Source: JARRNO01 sp037384885 (GTDB lineage: Bacteria; Acidobacteriota; UBA4820; DSQY01). From it: a DNA stretch of 7,418 nucleotides. The stretch is taken from the NCBI GenBank assembly GCA_037384885.1, contig JARRNO010000100.1, forward strand, positions 1-7,418, read 5' to 3'. The translations under genes were made by a program, and so were the position numbers. Below are positions 1 through 7,000 of the stretch, one piece after another (position 1 is the first letter of the stretch; each line of letters starts with the position of its first letter). Below the pieces are notes generated by a model. That model searched no databases, was not told the DNA's origin, and saw nothing but the letters and a program-made list of their open reading frames with translations.

Positions 1-1
1 G

Positions 2-1825
2 TCCGCCGACGAGAAGCGCCGCATGACGATCTTGCTCGTCGGCTCCCTCGGCTTCTTTCCGGCCTTCGCCTATTACCTGGTGGCCGTAACCGTGGGCGAA
101 ATCAAGATCCCCAGTTGGGCCTCACTGCTGCTGTGCGTGTCCACCATAACTTTTCCCCTTTACTTAGCCTACGCAGTCGTCAAGCATCGCATATTCGGCA
201 TCAAGGTCCTCATGAGAAAGGGACTCCAGTTTTTCCTGCTGTCGAAGGGCGTTCTTTTCTTTGAGGGCGTTGTGGTTTTCCTGGCGCTCTTTTACTTGGC
301 CGAGGGAATTTTCAGCCGCGCTCTCAAATGGACCGGACCCAGCACGCTGGCCATCGCGACGGCTCTAGTGACCATGGGGTCGGTGGTCGGCATGAGACGG
401 GTGAATCGCAGGCTGATGCACCGCATCGAGCGCAAGTTCTTCCGCGAAGCGTACGACGCGCGCCATATCCTGACGGAACTCACACGCAATGTCCGGCGTG
501 TTGCGGCATCGGATCCAGAGAAGCTGATCAGAACCGTCACCTCGACGGTGGTGGATTCTCTTCACCCGGACCAGGCCGCCGTTTTTCTGCGAGGAACCGA
601 GATTTCCCGGCTCCCCCTGAATCACCGGGGTGTTCAGCCCCTTCTCCAGAAAACAGGGACAGACAATGGAGGCAGTTACTACTGTTACTGGCATCACGCG
701 TACAGGCACACTCCATCGGAAGTGGAGATCCGGGAAGCCTGCGGGCAAAACGTTTTCCCCGCCGATTCGTTCATCATCCGCCGCCTGGAACACGAATTGG
801 CCGCGGAAGAGGGTGCGCTTGAGATTTATCTCGACAATCCCAGGTCATGGGTTCGCTCCCAGGCGTCAGGAATGACAAGCCGCGAAAGAGCGCTCATCAC
901 ACGATGGAACCTCAGGCTCCTGGTGCCTCTCTCCACCAAGAAAGGGTTGTGCGGCTTTCTCGGATTGGGTGAGAAGCTCTCAGAAGAGCCATACAGCAGC
1001 GAGGACAAGGAACTTCTTCTCGCTCTGGCGCAACAGATGGCCGATGGGCTCGATTACGCCGAGCTCATGCTGGAGGGCCAGGAGCAGGCCAAAACCGCCC
1101 ATGAACTTGAAATCGCCAAGCAGGTACAGGAGAAGCTCTTTCCGCAGCAAGCTGTTCCGGCTGCTGGACTGGACTATGCGGGGGTTTGCCGACCCGCCCG
1201 CGTCGTGGGAGGCGATTATTATGATTTCATCCGCCTCGACAACAAGAAGATCGGCATCGCGATCGGCGATATTTCGGGCAAGGGCGTGTCGGCGGCGTTG
1301 CTGATGGCTTCTCTCCAGGCCACCCTCCGCTCCCAGGCCACGGCCTACGGCCAGGATACCGCAAAAGTCGTTTGCGGCATCAACGATCACCTGCTCGCGA
1401 CGACGGATGACAATCGCTTCGCCACGCTTTTTTACGGTATCTTCGATTCCTCGTCCTGCGTTTTAGACTACGTGAACTGCGGGCATAATCCACCCATTGT
1501 CCTTCGCACGGATCCCTCGCCCCAAATCCTCCGTCTCAAGGCGTCGACGACTGTCCTTGGAGTCGTTCCCGCCTTGTCGTGCCCCAGCGACAGCATCGAG
1601 CTGAGAGCGGGCGATGTTCTTGTCCTTTACAGCGACGGGATCACGGAAGCGGTGAACGATCATGATGAAATGTTCGGCGAGGAGCGCCTGATCGAAGTCG
1701 TTTCCGGGCTGGACCACCATCCCGCGTATGAGATCCGGGACCAGGTGATCGACGCTGTGCTCCGTTTCTCGGGAGATCTGCCCCCAAGCGATGACATCAC
1801 CCTCATCATCGGAAAGATCCTTTAG
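2..1825 (+). CDS. Membrane-anchored GAF/SpoIIE-type (PP2C) serine phosphatase, 5'-partial
   Basis: This is the C-terminal part of a signalling phosphatase of the SpoIIE/RsbU type, which dephosphorylates serine or threonine on partner proteins such as anti-sigma-factor antagonists. The frame is open from base 2, with no stop before the Met at 23. The residues ahead of that Met (SADEKRR) look like the cytoplasmic loop before a membrane helix in longer relatives, so the true start is probably outside the window. Counting from the Met at 23, about four hydrophobic segments lie near residues 2-24, 31-53, 68-97 and 105-123. A GAF-like sensor region follows at about 147-345, then a helical linker at about 346-372 (ending QVQEKLFP), then the PP2C domain at about 375-600. 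Metal-binding motifs are intact: GGDYYD (D398), GDISGKG (D416), YSDG (D538) and SDDITL (D591), so it should be active. No anti-sigma factor, STAS protein or kinase is visible nearby, so its target is unknown. The family call is firm; the input signal is not predictable. Confidence 0.5.
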   Translation, partial: SADEKRRMTILLVGSLGFFPAFAYYLVAVTVGEIKIPSWASLLLCVSTITFPLYLAYAVVKHRIFGIKVLMRKGLQFFLLSKGVLFFEGVVVFLALFYLAEGIFSRALKWTGPSTLAIATALVTMGSVVGMRRVNRRLMHRIERKFFREAYDARHILTELTRNVRRVAASDPEKLIRTVTSTVVDSLHPDQAAVFLRGTEISRLPLNHRGVQPLLQKTGTDNGGSYYCYWHHAYRHTPSEVEIREACGQNVFPADSFIIRRLEHELAAEEGALEIYLDNPRSWVRSQASGMTSRERALITRWNLRLLVPLSTKKGLCGFLGLGEKLSEEPYSSEDKELLLALAQQMADGLDYAELMLEGQEQAKTAHELEIAKQVQEKLFPQQAVPAAGLDYAGVCRPARVVGGDYYDFIRLDNKKIGIAIGDISGKGVSAALLMASLQATLRSQATAYGQDTAKVVCGINDHLLATTDDNRFATLFYGIFDSSSCVLDYVNCGHNPPIVLRTDPSPQILRLKASTTVLGVVPALSCPSDSIELRAGDVLVLYSDGITEAVNDHDEMFGEERLIEVVSGLDHHPAYEIRDQVIDAVLRFSGDLPPSDDITLIIGKIL

Positions 1826-1936
1826 GGCCAACAAGCGGTTGGAAAGGCTGCCGGAATCCTTCAGAGCCCTGGACCTTTTGAAAACAGGATCAAGGGTGAA
1901 ACCGCCCCCCGGGGCGCCTGTGGTACTCTGAACGGC

Positions 1937-1942
1937 AGGAGG
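1937..1942 (+). promoter_or_regulatory. Shine-Dalgarno sequence of the SDR gene
   Basis: A perfect AGGAGG lies 5 nt before the ATG at 1948. It supports that start and independent initiation rather than read-through from the phosphatase gene 122 nt upstream. No clear sigma-70 promoter is visible in 1826-1947. Confidence 0.5.
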
Positions 1943-1947
1943 TTCCC

Positions 1948-2667
1948 ATGCCGAATGCCATTATTCTAGGCGCCAGCTCGGGGATCGGCCGCGAGTTGGC
2001 GCGCATTATGTCCTCCGACGGTTGGACGCTCGGGCTCGCCTCCAGGAACGTGGAAGCCATGGAAGAGCTGAAGGATGAATTGGGCCCCCAAACCCATATT
2101 CAGCGCCTTGACATTACGGTGCCCGGTCAAGTCGTCGATCGGTTGAATGCGCTTCACCACGCACTCGGCGATGTAGACTGCGTCGTGGTTTCTTCGGGAA
2201 TCGGGCGGTACAACCCACGGCTGGAGTGGCCTCCCGAAGAGCAGACCATCGCCACCAATGTGGCCGGATTCGCGGCGGCCGCTACTTGGGCCGGACGGTT
2301 CTTTCAGGAAAGGAAACGCGGCCAGCTGGTGGGGATCTCCTCAGTCGCCGGTCTGAGAGGGAGCCCCTTCAGCCCTTCGTACTGCGCCTCCAAGGCTTTC
2401 ATGTCTAACTATCTTGAAGGTTTGCGTTTGAATCTCGGCCGGTTCCGTGTCTCCGTGTGCGACATCCGGCCCGGTTACGTGGACACCCCCATGACCAAGG
2501 ATCAGAAAGGCATGTTCTGGGTCGTGGATGCAGTCACCGCGGCAAAAGGGATCTATCGCGCCATGAAGAAGCGCAAGGCCGTCGCATACGTTCCATCACG
2601 GTGGAAGGCGGTTGCGCTTCCCATGAAGCTCGCGCCGGGATTTCTCTACAAAAAGCTGATGCCCTGA
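1948..2667 (+). CDS. Short-chain dehydrogenase/reductase (classical SDR)
   Basis: A 239-residue NAD(P)-dependent oxidoreductase with a single Rossmann domain, the usual length for a classical SDR. The nucleotide-binding motif GASSGIG is at residues 8-14. The conserved Asn of the NVAG segment is N104, the catalytic Ser lies in GISSVAG (S131 or S132), and the catalytic pair is Y145 and K149 (YCASK). The PG motif after strand 6 is IRPGYVDTPM (173-182). The usual NNAG at the end of strand 4 reads SSGIG (82-86), a modest departure. R33 in ASRN after strand 2 suggests a preference for NADP(H), which is inference. The start is fixed by AGGAGG at 1937-1942, 5 nt ahead of the ATG. The last 30 residues are basic and hydrophobic, perhaps a membrane-associating tail. 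The substrate cannot be read from sequence. The gene ends 24 nt from the convergent gene at 2692. Confidence 0.5.
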   Translation: MPNAIILGASSGIGRELARIMSSDGWTLGLASRNVEAMEELKDELGPQTHIQRLDITVPGQVVDRLNALHHALGDVDCVVVSSGIGRYNPRLEWPPEEQTIATNVAGFAAAATWAGRFFQERKRGQLVGISSVAGLRGSPFSPSYCASKAFMSNYLEGLRLNLGRFRVSVCDIRPGYVDTPMTKDQKGMFWVVDAVTAAKGIYRAMKKRKAVAYVPSRWKAVALPMKLAPGFLYKKLMP

Positions 2668-2691
2668 CCCGGCATCATGCGGGAGGTGCGC

Positions 2692-3099
2692 CTACTGTCG
2701 CGAGGGGAGAAGGTTCACTGCTTCTGCGCGCAGGTTTCTTCGCCCCTGACGAGTCACCACAATACCTTCAACCAGTACGTTCTCTCCGGGAATGGGCATG
2801 GATCCCGCCCATTCGACGGATATCAGCGATACGGCGGCCCCGGATTTCGACGAGCCTTCCAGCTCCAGCACCCCCCGGGCGGCAATAACTGATCGCACCC
2901 GGCCCTGGACTCTGACAAGGCCCCCGGGCACCTTCGGCGAGCAGATCAGCTTGCCGACGCTCACCAGCTTTGTGGGGGCCAAGGGGGCCGGCCCGGCCTT
3001 GAACAGGTTCAAATTCTCGCTCCGCCCCTTCGCGTTGAGGTAACTCAACAGCCCGGCGATGGCGAGCGTGCAGAGAATCACGAGAGTCCAGCGTTTCAC
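2692..3099 (-). CDS. Small membrane-anchored protein with an OB-fold-like domain, function unknown
   Basis: A 135-residue protein. Residues 1-4 are MKRW, followed by one hydrophobic helix (about 5-20), a signal anchor or uncleaved signal peptide. This would place the rest outside the cytoplasmic membrane. Residues 45-130 show an OB-fold-like beta pattern: VGKLICSP, LVRVQGRVRSV, GVLELEG, VSLISVEW, then GENVLVEGIV and RNLRAEAVNL. The alternation resembles small OB-domains such as the nucleic-acid-binding type or CcmE-like periplasmic modules, but the CcmE haem-binding His is not seen, so I do not call it CcmE. The start is GTG (3097-3099), supported by AAAGG at 3108-3112, 8 nt upstream. It is the last gene of the minus-strand series, 164 nt beyond the cation transporter stop. 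It may have its own promoter, though no good match is visible. Gene reality is likely; the fold is inferred and the function is not assigned. Confidence 0.5.
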   Translation of the reverse strand: MKRWTLVILCTLAIAGLLSYLNAKGRSENLNLFKAGPAPLAPTKLVSVGKLICSPKVPGGLVRVQGRVRSVIAARGVLELEGSSKSGAAVSLISVEWAGSMPIPGENVLVEGIVVTRQGRRNLRAEAVNLLPSRQ

Positions 3100-3263
3100 G
3101 ACACTTACCTTTCCTGCCCCGCGTCTTCAGGGGGCGCCGGGAAATAAGGAGGCATTTTCGGGCGGTCCGAAGAATCCCCCACATGGTTAAAAATGCAAGG
3201 CCCTGCCATTCTCAAAACAGCCCCACCTCTCTCTCTATTCGAAAGGGCATTGCGTGCGGCCTT

Positions 3264-3950
3264 TCAGCAGCAGTCTTGGCCCTTGAGCCCCCGAATCCCC
3301 TCCCTGATGATGATCGGAAGGACCAGCAGGGCGGCGGCGGGGTCGGCCCACCACCATCCGAGCGCGGCGTTGAGGATTAACCCGGCCAGCGCGGCTGCCG
3401 CCAGCCAGGCGCAGGACAGTGACTCGAAGCTGTCCACCCGCAGGGCCGCGCTTCCCGCGCGTTTCGCCGTCCTGAACTTCGCCCATCCAAGCAGCGGCAT
3501 CAGCACGAGCGACAGGGCCGTCAGAACGATCCCGACGATGCTCGGCCCGGGGCGTGCACCATAACCGAGAAATATGCGGGCGGAATCCCCCACGATGTAG
3601 CAGGCCAACAGAAGCAGCAGCACGCCCGCCACTCTGGCGGCGGCATGCTCGGCCCGCTCAACGGCCTCGTGTGACCGCCCCCGCATCTCGAATGCGAAGC
3701 GCCATCCAACCACGACGGCGCTGCCGATTTCCGCCACGGAATCTACACCGAATCCGATCAAGGCGACCGACCCTGAAAGCACGCCGGCGGCGATGGCGAC
3801 ACTCCCCTCAACAAAATCCCAGGCGATGCTTAGCACGCATAAAATCAGCCCGGTTCGAACCGCTCCCGCTCTGGTTTTGGAAAGGCTTCGTTCCTTTCCG
3901 GTGTCAGCACCGCTTGTCCGGGAAGAAGGATCTATCTGAGGGCGCGTCAT
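3264..3950 (-). CDS. Short CDF-like (TMEM163-type) cation transporter
   Basis: A 228-residue integral membrane protein resembling the compact bacterial cation transporters related to the cation diffusion facilitators, which usually export divalent metals such as Zn2+. About six hydrophobic helices span residues 33-225. Where canonical CDF proteins have HxxxD in helix 2, this one has GFGVDSVAEIG, that is D70xxxE74. In helix 5 it has RVDSFESL (D173, E176), and the closing helix begins WWWADP (D203). The usual cytoplasmic C-terminal metal-binding domain is absent: the chain stops just after the last helix with GQDCC. I chose the ATG at 3950 because GGAGA lies 10 nt upstream. The same frame is open to an ATG at 4016 (250 residues), but that start has no recognisable ribosome binding site. 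The gene follows ktrA on the same strand after about 147 nt, so co-transcription is possible but unproven. Family is fairly sure; the ion is unknown. Confidence 0.5.
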   Translation of the reverse strand: MTRPQIDPSSRTSGADTGKERSLSKTRAGAVRTGLILCVLSIAWDFVEGSVAIAAGVLSGSVALIGFGVDSVAEIGSAVVVGWRFAFEMRGRSHEAVERAEHAAARVAGVLLLLLACYIVGDSARIFLGYGARPGPSIVGIVLTALSLVLMPLLGWAKFRTAKRAGSAALRVDSFESLSCAWLAAAALAGLILNAALGWWWADPAAALLVLPIIIREGIRGLKGQDCC

Positions 3951-3960
3951 CGCGAGGTAA

Positions 3961-3965
3961 TCTCC
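3961..3965 (-). promoter_or_regulatory. Shine-Dalgarno-like site deciding the start of the cation transporter
   Basis: On the minus strand GGAGA lies 10 nt before the ATG at 3950, at the long end of usual spacing. The alternative ATG at 4016 has only an AT-rich stretch without purine-rich complementarity, so the shorter protein is preferred. Confidence 0.5.
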
Positions 3966-4097
3966 GTGGTCTTTTCTCAACTCGTCATTAAACGGGCGGG
4001 CTGCTTTGAGGAACATGCCGCCCGAGACTTATTACTTAGGCCCGAAGGAGGCAAACGGCAAGTTTCCCCCTGGAGCATGGTTCGCGGCGTCTTATGG

Positions 4098-4763
4098 TCA
4101 GGGCATCTCTTCGATTTCGTCGAGGGACTTCTCGGGGCCGATCAGGATCATGACATCCCCCTTCTCAACGATGTAATTCGGTCCGGGAAGAAAGATGAGC
4201 GGGTGGGTCGCAGACTGCTTCACGGCCATGATAAATACGCCGTATTTCTTCCGGAGATGGAGGTCGGCGAGGCTCTGCCCTGCGTAAGACTCCGGGCCCA
4301 CCATTTCCACGGCCCTGTAGCCCCCCATCAGAGGGATGAAATCCAGGAGGTTGGGGTTCTGAATCTTGGCGCCCAGACGACGCGCTGTCTCCCGTTCCGG
4401 AAAGATGACGTCCGTCGCGCCGATGGCTTTGAGAATGGTCGCGTGGTCCTCGTTGAGCGCCTTGGCCCAGATCCTCTTGACGCCGATCTGTTTTAGATGG
4501 AGGGTGCATAGGACGCTCGTCTCGATGCTTTCGCTCATGCTGACAATGGCCTCGTCAAAATCGGGCGTGACGATCGTCTGGAGGCTCGCCAAGTCTCTTG
4601 CATCCATGCACATGGCCCTGTGGACATCCTCGCTCATGGCGTTGACCAGATCTTCCTCGATGTCGATCGCGAGAACTTCGCACTCGGGAACGAGGTTCCG
4701 CGCCAGTTCACTTCCAAACTGGCCCAGGCCGATGATGCAGATCTGTTTGCGTTTTCTTTTCAT
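4098..4763 (-). CDS. ktrA: KtrA-type RCK/KTN gating subunit of potassium uptake
   Basis: A 221-residue cytoplasmic regulator that, in this family, forms an octameric ring under the KtrB channel and gates K+ flux in response to nucleotides (ATP/ADP, NAD(H)). The N-terminal Rossmann domain (about 7-135) opens with IIGLGQFG (glycines 12, 14, 17) and has the acidic ribose-binding D34 in AIDIEE at the end of strand 2. IFPERETARRL near 120-130 is typical of the family hinge. The RCK_C domain (about 136-221) includes GQSLADLHLRKKYG and KGDVMILIGP. One RCK unit and this length fit KtrA rather than the double-domain TrkA of enterobacteria. The start is ATG at 4763, which shares 4 nt (ATGA) with the ktrB stop and has GGGAGGG 10 nt upstream. 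The frame is open further upstream to 4877, but that part lies inside ktrB and has no family similarity. Translational coupling with ktrB is likely. Confidence 0.5.
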   Translation of the reverse strand: MKRKRKQICIIGLGQFGSELARNLVPECEVLAIDIEEDLVNAMSEDVHRAMCMDARDLASLQTIVTPDFDEAIVSMSESIETSVLCTLHLKQIGVKRIWAKALNEDHATILKAIGATDVIFPERETARRLGAKIQNPNLLDFIPLMGGYRAVEMVGPESYAGQSLADLHLRKKYGVFIMAVKQSATHPLIFLPGPNYIVEKGDVMILIGPEKSLDEIEEMP

Positions 4764-6118
4764 CCGATCATGACCCTCCCTACGGGGTAGCGTACCAGGG
4801 TTCTTTTCTGCTTGAAGATCAGCATGGCGAGGGTAAGGGGACCGAGCCGGCCCATGAACATGGTGGCAATTATCCACAACCTGGCGCCTGCGCTGAGGGA
4901 CGAAGTGATGCCGGTGGACAGCCCAACCGTGCCGAAGGCGGATATCTGTTCAAACATGATCTGGGGAAGCCCCATACCAGGATGATGGGCCTCCATGGCC
5001 ATCAGCAGGATGACGCCGGCCCCGTTCCAAACAATGGAGAGACTGATGAGCAACGTCGTCCGGCGAAGGATTTCGCGAGGAATCCGCCGTCCCAGAATGT
5101 GCACGTCCTGTTCGCCCAGAAGCCGGGAGCGGATTCTGGCCGCGTAGACGGCGAAAGAGGTGGTTTTGATTCCGCCGGCGCATGAGCCGGGGGAGCCGCC
5201 TACAAACATGAGAAGAATCAGCAGGATGAGGGAAGCCACCGGAAGGCGGCCGATATGAATGGTATTGAAGCCCGCCGTTCTTGCCGTAACCGACTGAAAG
5301 AGCGCGGCGGAAATTCGCGTGCCCCATCCGTGCTCACCGGGTGTGAGTCCCAGCAGCAGAAGGCTGGCCGCCCCTCCCACGATCAGAAAAGCCGTCGTGT
5401 ACAGCACCACTCGGGTGTTCAATGAGAGGAGACGGAGCGCGCCCGAATTGCGGTCCTCTCGAAAGCGCCTGAACCGGTCCCAAAACTCCAGCAGAACCGA
5501 GTAACCCAGCCCCCCCAGAACGATGAGGCCCATGATGGTAAAGGTAACGATCGGGTGAGTTCTGAGACCGATCAGGCTGTCGCTGTAGAGCGAAAATCCT
5601 GCGTTGCAGAACGCGGACACCGAATGGAACAACGCCGAAAAGAGACCTGCGGCAAGCCCCTTTTCCCGGATGAGAACGAAACTGAGCAGCCCCGCTCCCA
5701 CCAGTTCGATGGAAAAGGTCATCCCCAGGATGCGCCAGAACAACCGCTTGAATTCGTGACCGATGTCCCGCTGGAAAAAGCTGTCGTGCAGTACCGCCGT
5801 GGTTTGGAGGGACATCCTGGAACGGAGGATCTGAAAGGTCAGCGCTGCAAAGGTCATCACCCCCAGTCCCCCCGCCTGGATCAGCAGCATGATCACGACC
5901 TGGCCGAAGTGAGTGTAGGCCTTGCCCGTGTCCACAACCACAAGGCCCGTGACGCAAACCGCTGAGGTTGAGGTAAAGAGAGCGTCAAGAAAGTTGACCT
6001 GTCCGGGATGGTGAGAAAACGGCAGCCACAAGACGAAGGCCCCGAGGAGGATCACGGAGGCGAATCCGCCCACCAGCATGGCCTGCGGAGAACTGAACAG
6101 CCGGTTGTCTTTCTTCAT
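4760..6118 (-). CDS. ktrB: KtrB/TrkH-type potassium translocating subunit
   Basis: A 452-residue inner-membrane K+ translocator, the usual size for KtrB and shorter than enterobacterial TrkH. The four M-P-M repeats each show a pore loop with its selectivity-filter glycine: TSAVCVTGL (G58), SVSAFCNAGF (G174), SVTARTAGFNT (G283) and ISAFGTVGLSTG (G399). The flexible intramembrane segment of repeat 3 is seen as GGSPGSCAGGIKTTS (307-321), and the conserved Arg of the last helix that blocks or lines the pore is in MGRLGPL (R424). All four filters are intact, so the protein should work. The start at 6118 (MKKDNRLF) gives the family-typical N-terminus and has GGGAG 4 nt upstream, rather close. An in-frame ATG at 6142 is a possible alternative. 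The frame stays open to 6559, but that extension overlaps the divergent thioredoxin gene and is not protein-like. It is the first gene of the minus-strand set, overlapping ktrA by 4 nt. Confidence 0.5.
   Translation of the reverse strand: MKKDNRLFSSPQAMLVGGFASVILLGAFVLWLPFSHHPGQVNFLDALFTSTSAVCVTGLVVVDTGKAYTHFGQVVIMLLIQAGGLGVMTFAALTFQILRSRMSLQTTAVLHDSFFQRDIGHEFKRLFWRILGMTFSIELVGAGLLSFVLIREKGLAAGLFSALFHSVSAFCNAGFSLYSDSLIGLRTHPIVTFTIMGLIVLGGLGYSVLLEFWDRFRRFREDRNSGALRLLSLNTRVVLYTTAFLIVGGAASLLLLGLTPGEHGWGTRISAALFQSVTARTAGFNTIHIGRLPVASLILLILLMFVGGSPGSCAGGIKTTSFAVYAARIRSRLLGEQDVHILGRRIPREILRRTTLLISLSIVWNGAGVILLMAMEAHHPGMGLPQIMFEQISAFGTVGLSTGITSSLSAGARLWIIATMFMGRLGPLTLAMLIFKQKRTLVRYPVGRVMIG
4774..4780 (-). 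promoter_or_regulatory. Shine-Dalgarno sequence of ktrA inside the ktrB 3' end
   Basis: On the minus strand GGGAGGG sits within the last codons of ktrB, 10 nt before the ktrA ATG at 4763. It decides this start over an in-frame ATG at 4877 and allows both coupled and independent initiation. Confidence 0.5.
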
Positions 6119-6140
6119 GGGTCTCCCGCTACCAGGCTTC

Positions 6141-6146
6141 ATGATA
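6141..6146 (-). promoter_or_regulatory. Possible -10 element for the ktrB-ktrA transcript
   Basis: TATCAT on the minus strand matches 5 of 6 bases of TATAAT. A poor -35 (CGGACA at 6166-6171) lies 19 nt upstream. A transcript from here would start near 6134, leaving a short leader before the ATG at 6118 and ruling out the 6142 start. Weak evidence. Confidence 0.5.
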
Positions 6147-6229
6147 CCAGACTCAGGAGGGCCTCTGTCCGACCTGGGGCCGGCGGGTTGTGACCGGAGC
6201 CGGGAGGGGAACAATCTGGAGACCGGGTG

Positions 6230-6235
6230 TACAAT
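6230..6235 (+). promoter_or_regulatory. Possible -10 element for the thioredoxin gene
   Basis: TACAAT matches 5 of 6 bases of TATAAT and is preceded directly by TG. No good -35 is found at 16-18 nt. A start near 6242 would give a leader of about 43 nt ahead of the ATG at 6285, a sensible length. Weak to moderate evidence. Confidence 0.5.
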
Positions 6236-6270
6236 AGCATTCTTCCGTTTGCCTTTGACTCTTTTGCCTG

Positions 6271-6278
6271 GAAGGAGG
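6271..6278 (+). promoter_or_regulatory. Shine-Dalgarno sequence of the thioredoxin gene
   Basis: GAAGGAGG ends 6 nt before the ATG at 6285. It decides this start over an in-frame ATG at 6078, which lies inside the opposite-strand ktrB gene and would put 69 residues ahead of the signal peptide. Confidence 0.5.
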
Positions 6279-6284
6279 CCGACC

Positions 6285-6851
6285 ATGATCGGATTTACGA
6301 AGAGATTTGTAGCGACCGGATTTGCTGGACTGCTTACGTTGTGCACCCTACTGCCGGCCGGGGCCAAGACACCGCCTCCCCCAAAAACCGACAACGCGCC
6401 CGAGATGAAGGTGCCGCATATCAGTCCAGACACCGCTGCGATTACGATAGAGACGCTGGGCGGCAAGAAGGTAACGCTGGCCGAGCTGACCGGAGGCAAG
6501 CCGACCATGCTGGTGTTCTGGGCGTCCTGGTGCCCGGACTGCCGGCGTGAAACCCCCAAAGTGAAAGCAGCTTACGCCCGCTTCAGGGCCAAGGGACTCA
6601 ACCTGATCGCGGTGGATTCCGCGTGGAAAAACGAAACGCCGTCCGCCGCCAAAAAGTATATCCGCGAACACGATCTGAAGTATCCCGTCTATTTCGACGC
6701 ATCCCAGGACGCCGGTAAGGCCTATGGCCTCAAGTGGATTCCCACGGTCATCCTTCTCAACCGGGAGGGTAAGATCGTCTTCAAGGCGCCGCACGTCAGC
6801 TTCAAGGCCATACAATCGCTCCTGGCTGAAAAGAAGACGGGATCCAAGTAG
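6285..6851 (+). CDS. Exported TlpA/ResA-type thioredoxin-like protein
   Basis: A 188-residue thiol-disulfide oxidoreductase acting outside the cytoplasmic membrane. Residues 1-27 form a signal peptide: basic start (MIGFTKR), hydrophobic core, and a likely signal peptidase I site after LPAGA. The cysteine in the core (LTLC) does not sit in a proper lipobox. A proline-rich linker (KTPPPPK) leads into a thioredoxin fold from about residue 45. The active site is FWASWCPDC, a CxxC pair with Pro-Asp between the cysteines. The cis-proline loop is KWIPTVILLNREG. The segment RFRAKGLNLIAVDS and the following YFDASQDAGKAYGLK are typical of the TlpA/ResA/AlkC-TSA-like group. Such proteins reduce extracytoplasmic disulfides, for example in cytochrome c maturation, but no cytochrome gene is nearby, so the client is unknown. 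It is transcribed away from ktrB and stands alone, with a possible terminator about 75-115 nt past its stop. Confidence 0.5.
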   Translation: MIGFTKRFVATGFAGLLTLCTLLPAGAKTPPPPKTDNAPEMKVPHISPDTAAITIETLGGKKVTLAELTGGKPTMLVFWASWCPDCRRETPKVKAAYARFRAKGLNLIAVDSAWKNETPSAAKKYIREHDLKYPVYFDASQDAGKAYGLKWIPTVILLNREGKIVFKAPHVSFKAIQSLLAEKKTGSK

Positions 6852-6923
6852 AAAAGACCGTCCATCACGTCCTGCCTTGTGCATGACGCTTGGCGTTTTC
6901 ACCCCCCGCCAACAGCCTGTCGC

Positions 6924-6968
6924 GCGCGGCTGGGTTCGCGCTTTTTCTGGAGGCGCCTTTTTTCTTTT
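6924..6968 (+). terminator. Possible rho-independent terminator after the thioredoxin gene
   Basis: A GCGCG (6924-6928) and CGCGC (6937-6941) stem with an 8-nt loop is followed by five Ts (6942-6946). Just beyond, GCGC at 6938-6941 can instead pair with GCGC at 6953-6956, followed by TTTTTTCTTTT (6958-6968). The stems are only 4-5 bp and are mutually exclusive, so this is plausible but not strong. Confidence 0.5.
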
Positions 6969-7000
6969 GAAAGTACGCGTCCCGTTATTAGAGGGTTTTC

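Noticed and set aside
1463..1834. 123-residue minus-strand frame opposite the phosphatase catalytic domain
   Set aside because: It mirrors conserved PP2C motifs on the other strand and has no plausible start site.
1903..1916. GC hairpin CGCCC/GGGCG before the SDR gene as a terminator
   Set aside because: It has a 5-bp stem and 4-nt loop but no T tract, and sits just ahead of the SDR ribosome binding site; low-complexity C/G runs explain it.
2768..3184. Overlapping 138-residue minus-strand frame at the OB-fold gene
   Set aside because: The translation is arginine-rich and patternless, whereas the 2692-3099 frame has a membrane helix, beta pattern and ribosome binding site.
3225..3238. CT dinucleotide run as a repeat element
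   Set aside because: Only about five units long and not repeated elsewhere in the window.
3966..4496. 176-residue open frame on the plus strand opposite ktrA
   Set aside because: It lies antisense to the clearly conserved ktrA and shows no domain pattern; a shadow of high-GC coding DNA.
6119..6559. 147-residue N-terminal extension of ktrB
   Set aside because: It overlaps the divergent thioredoxin gene and both leader regions, and the family N-terminus begins at 6118.
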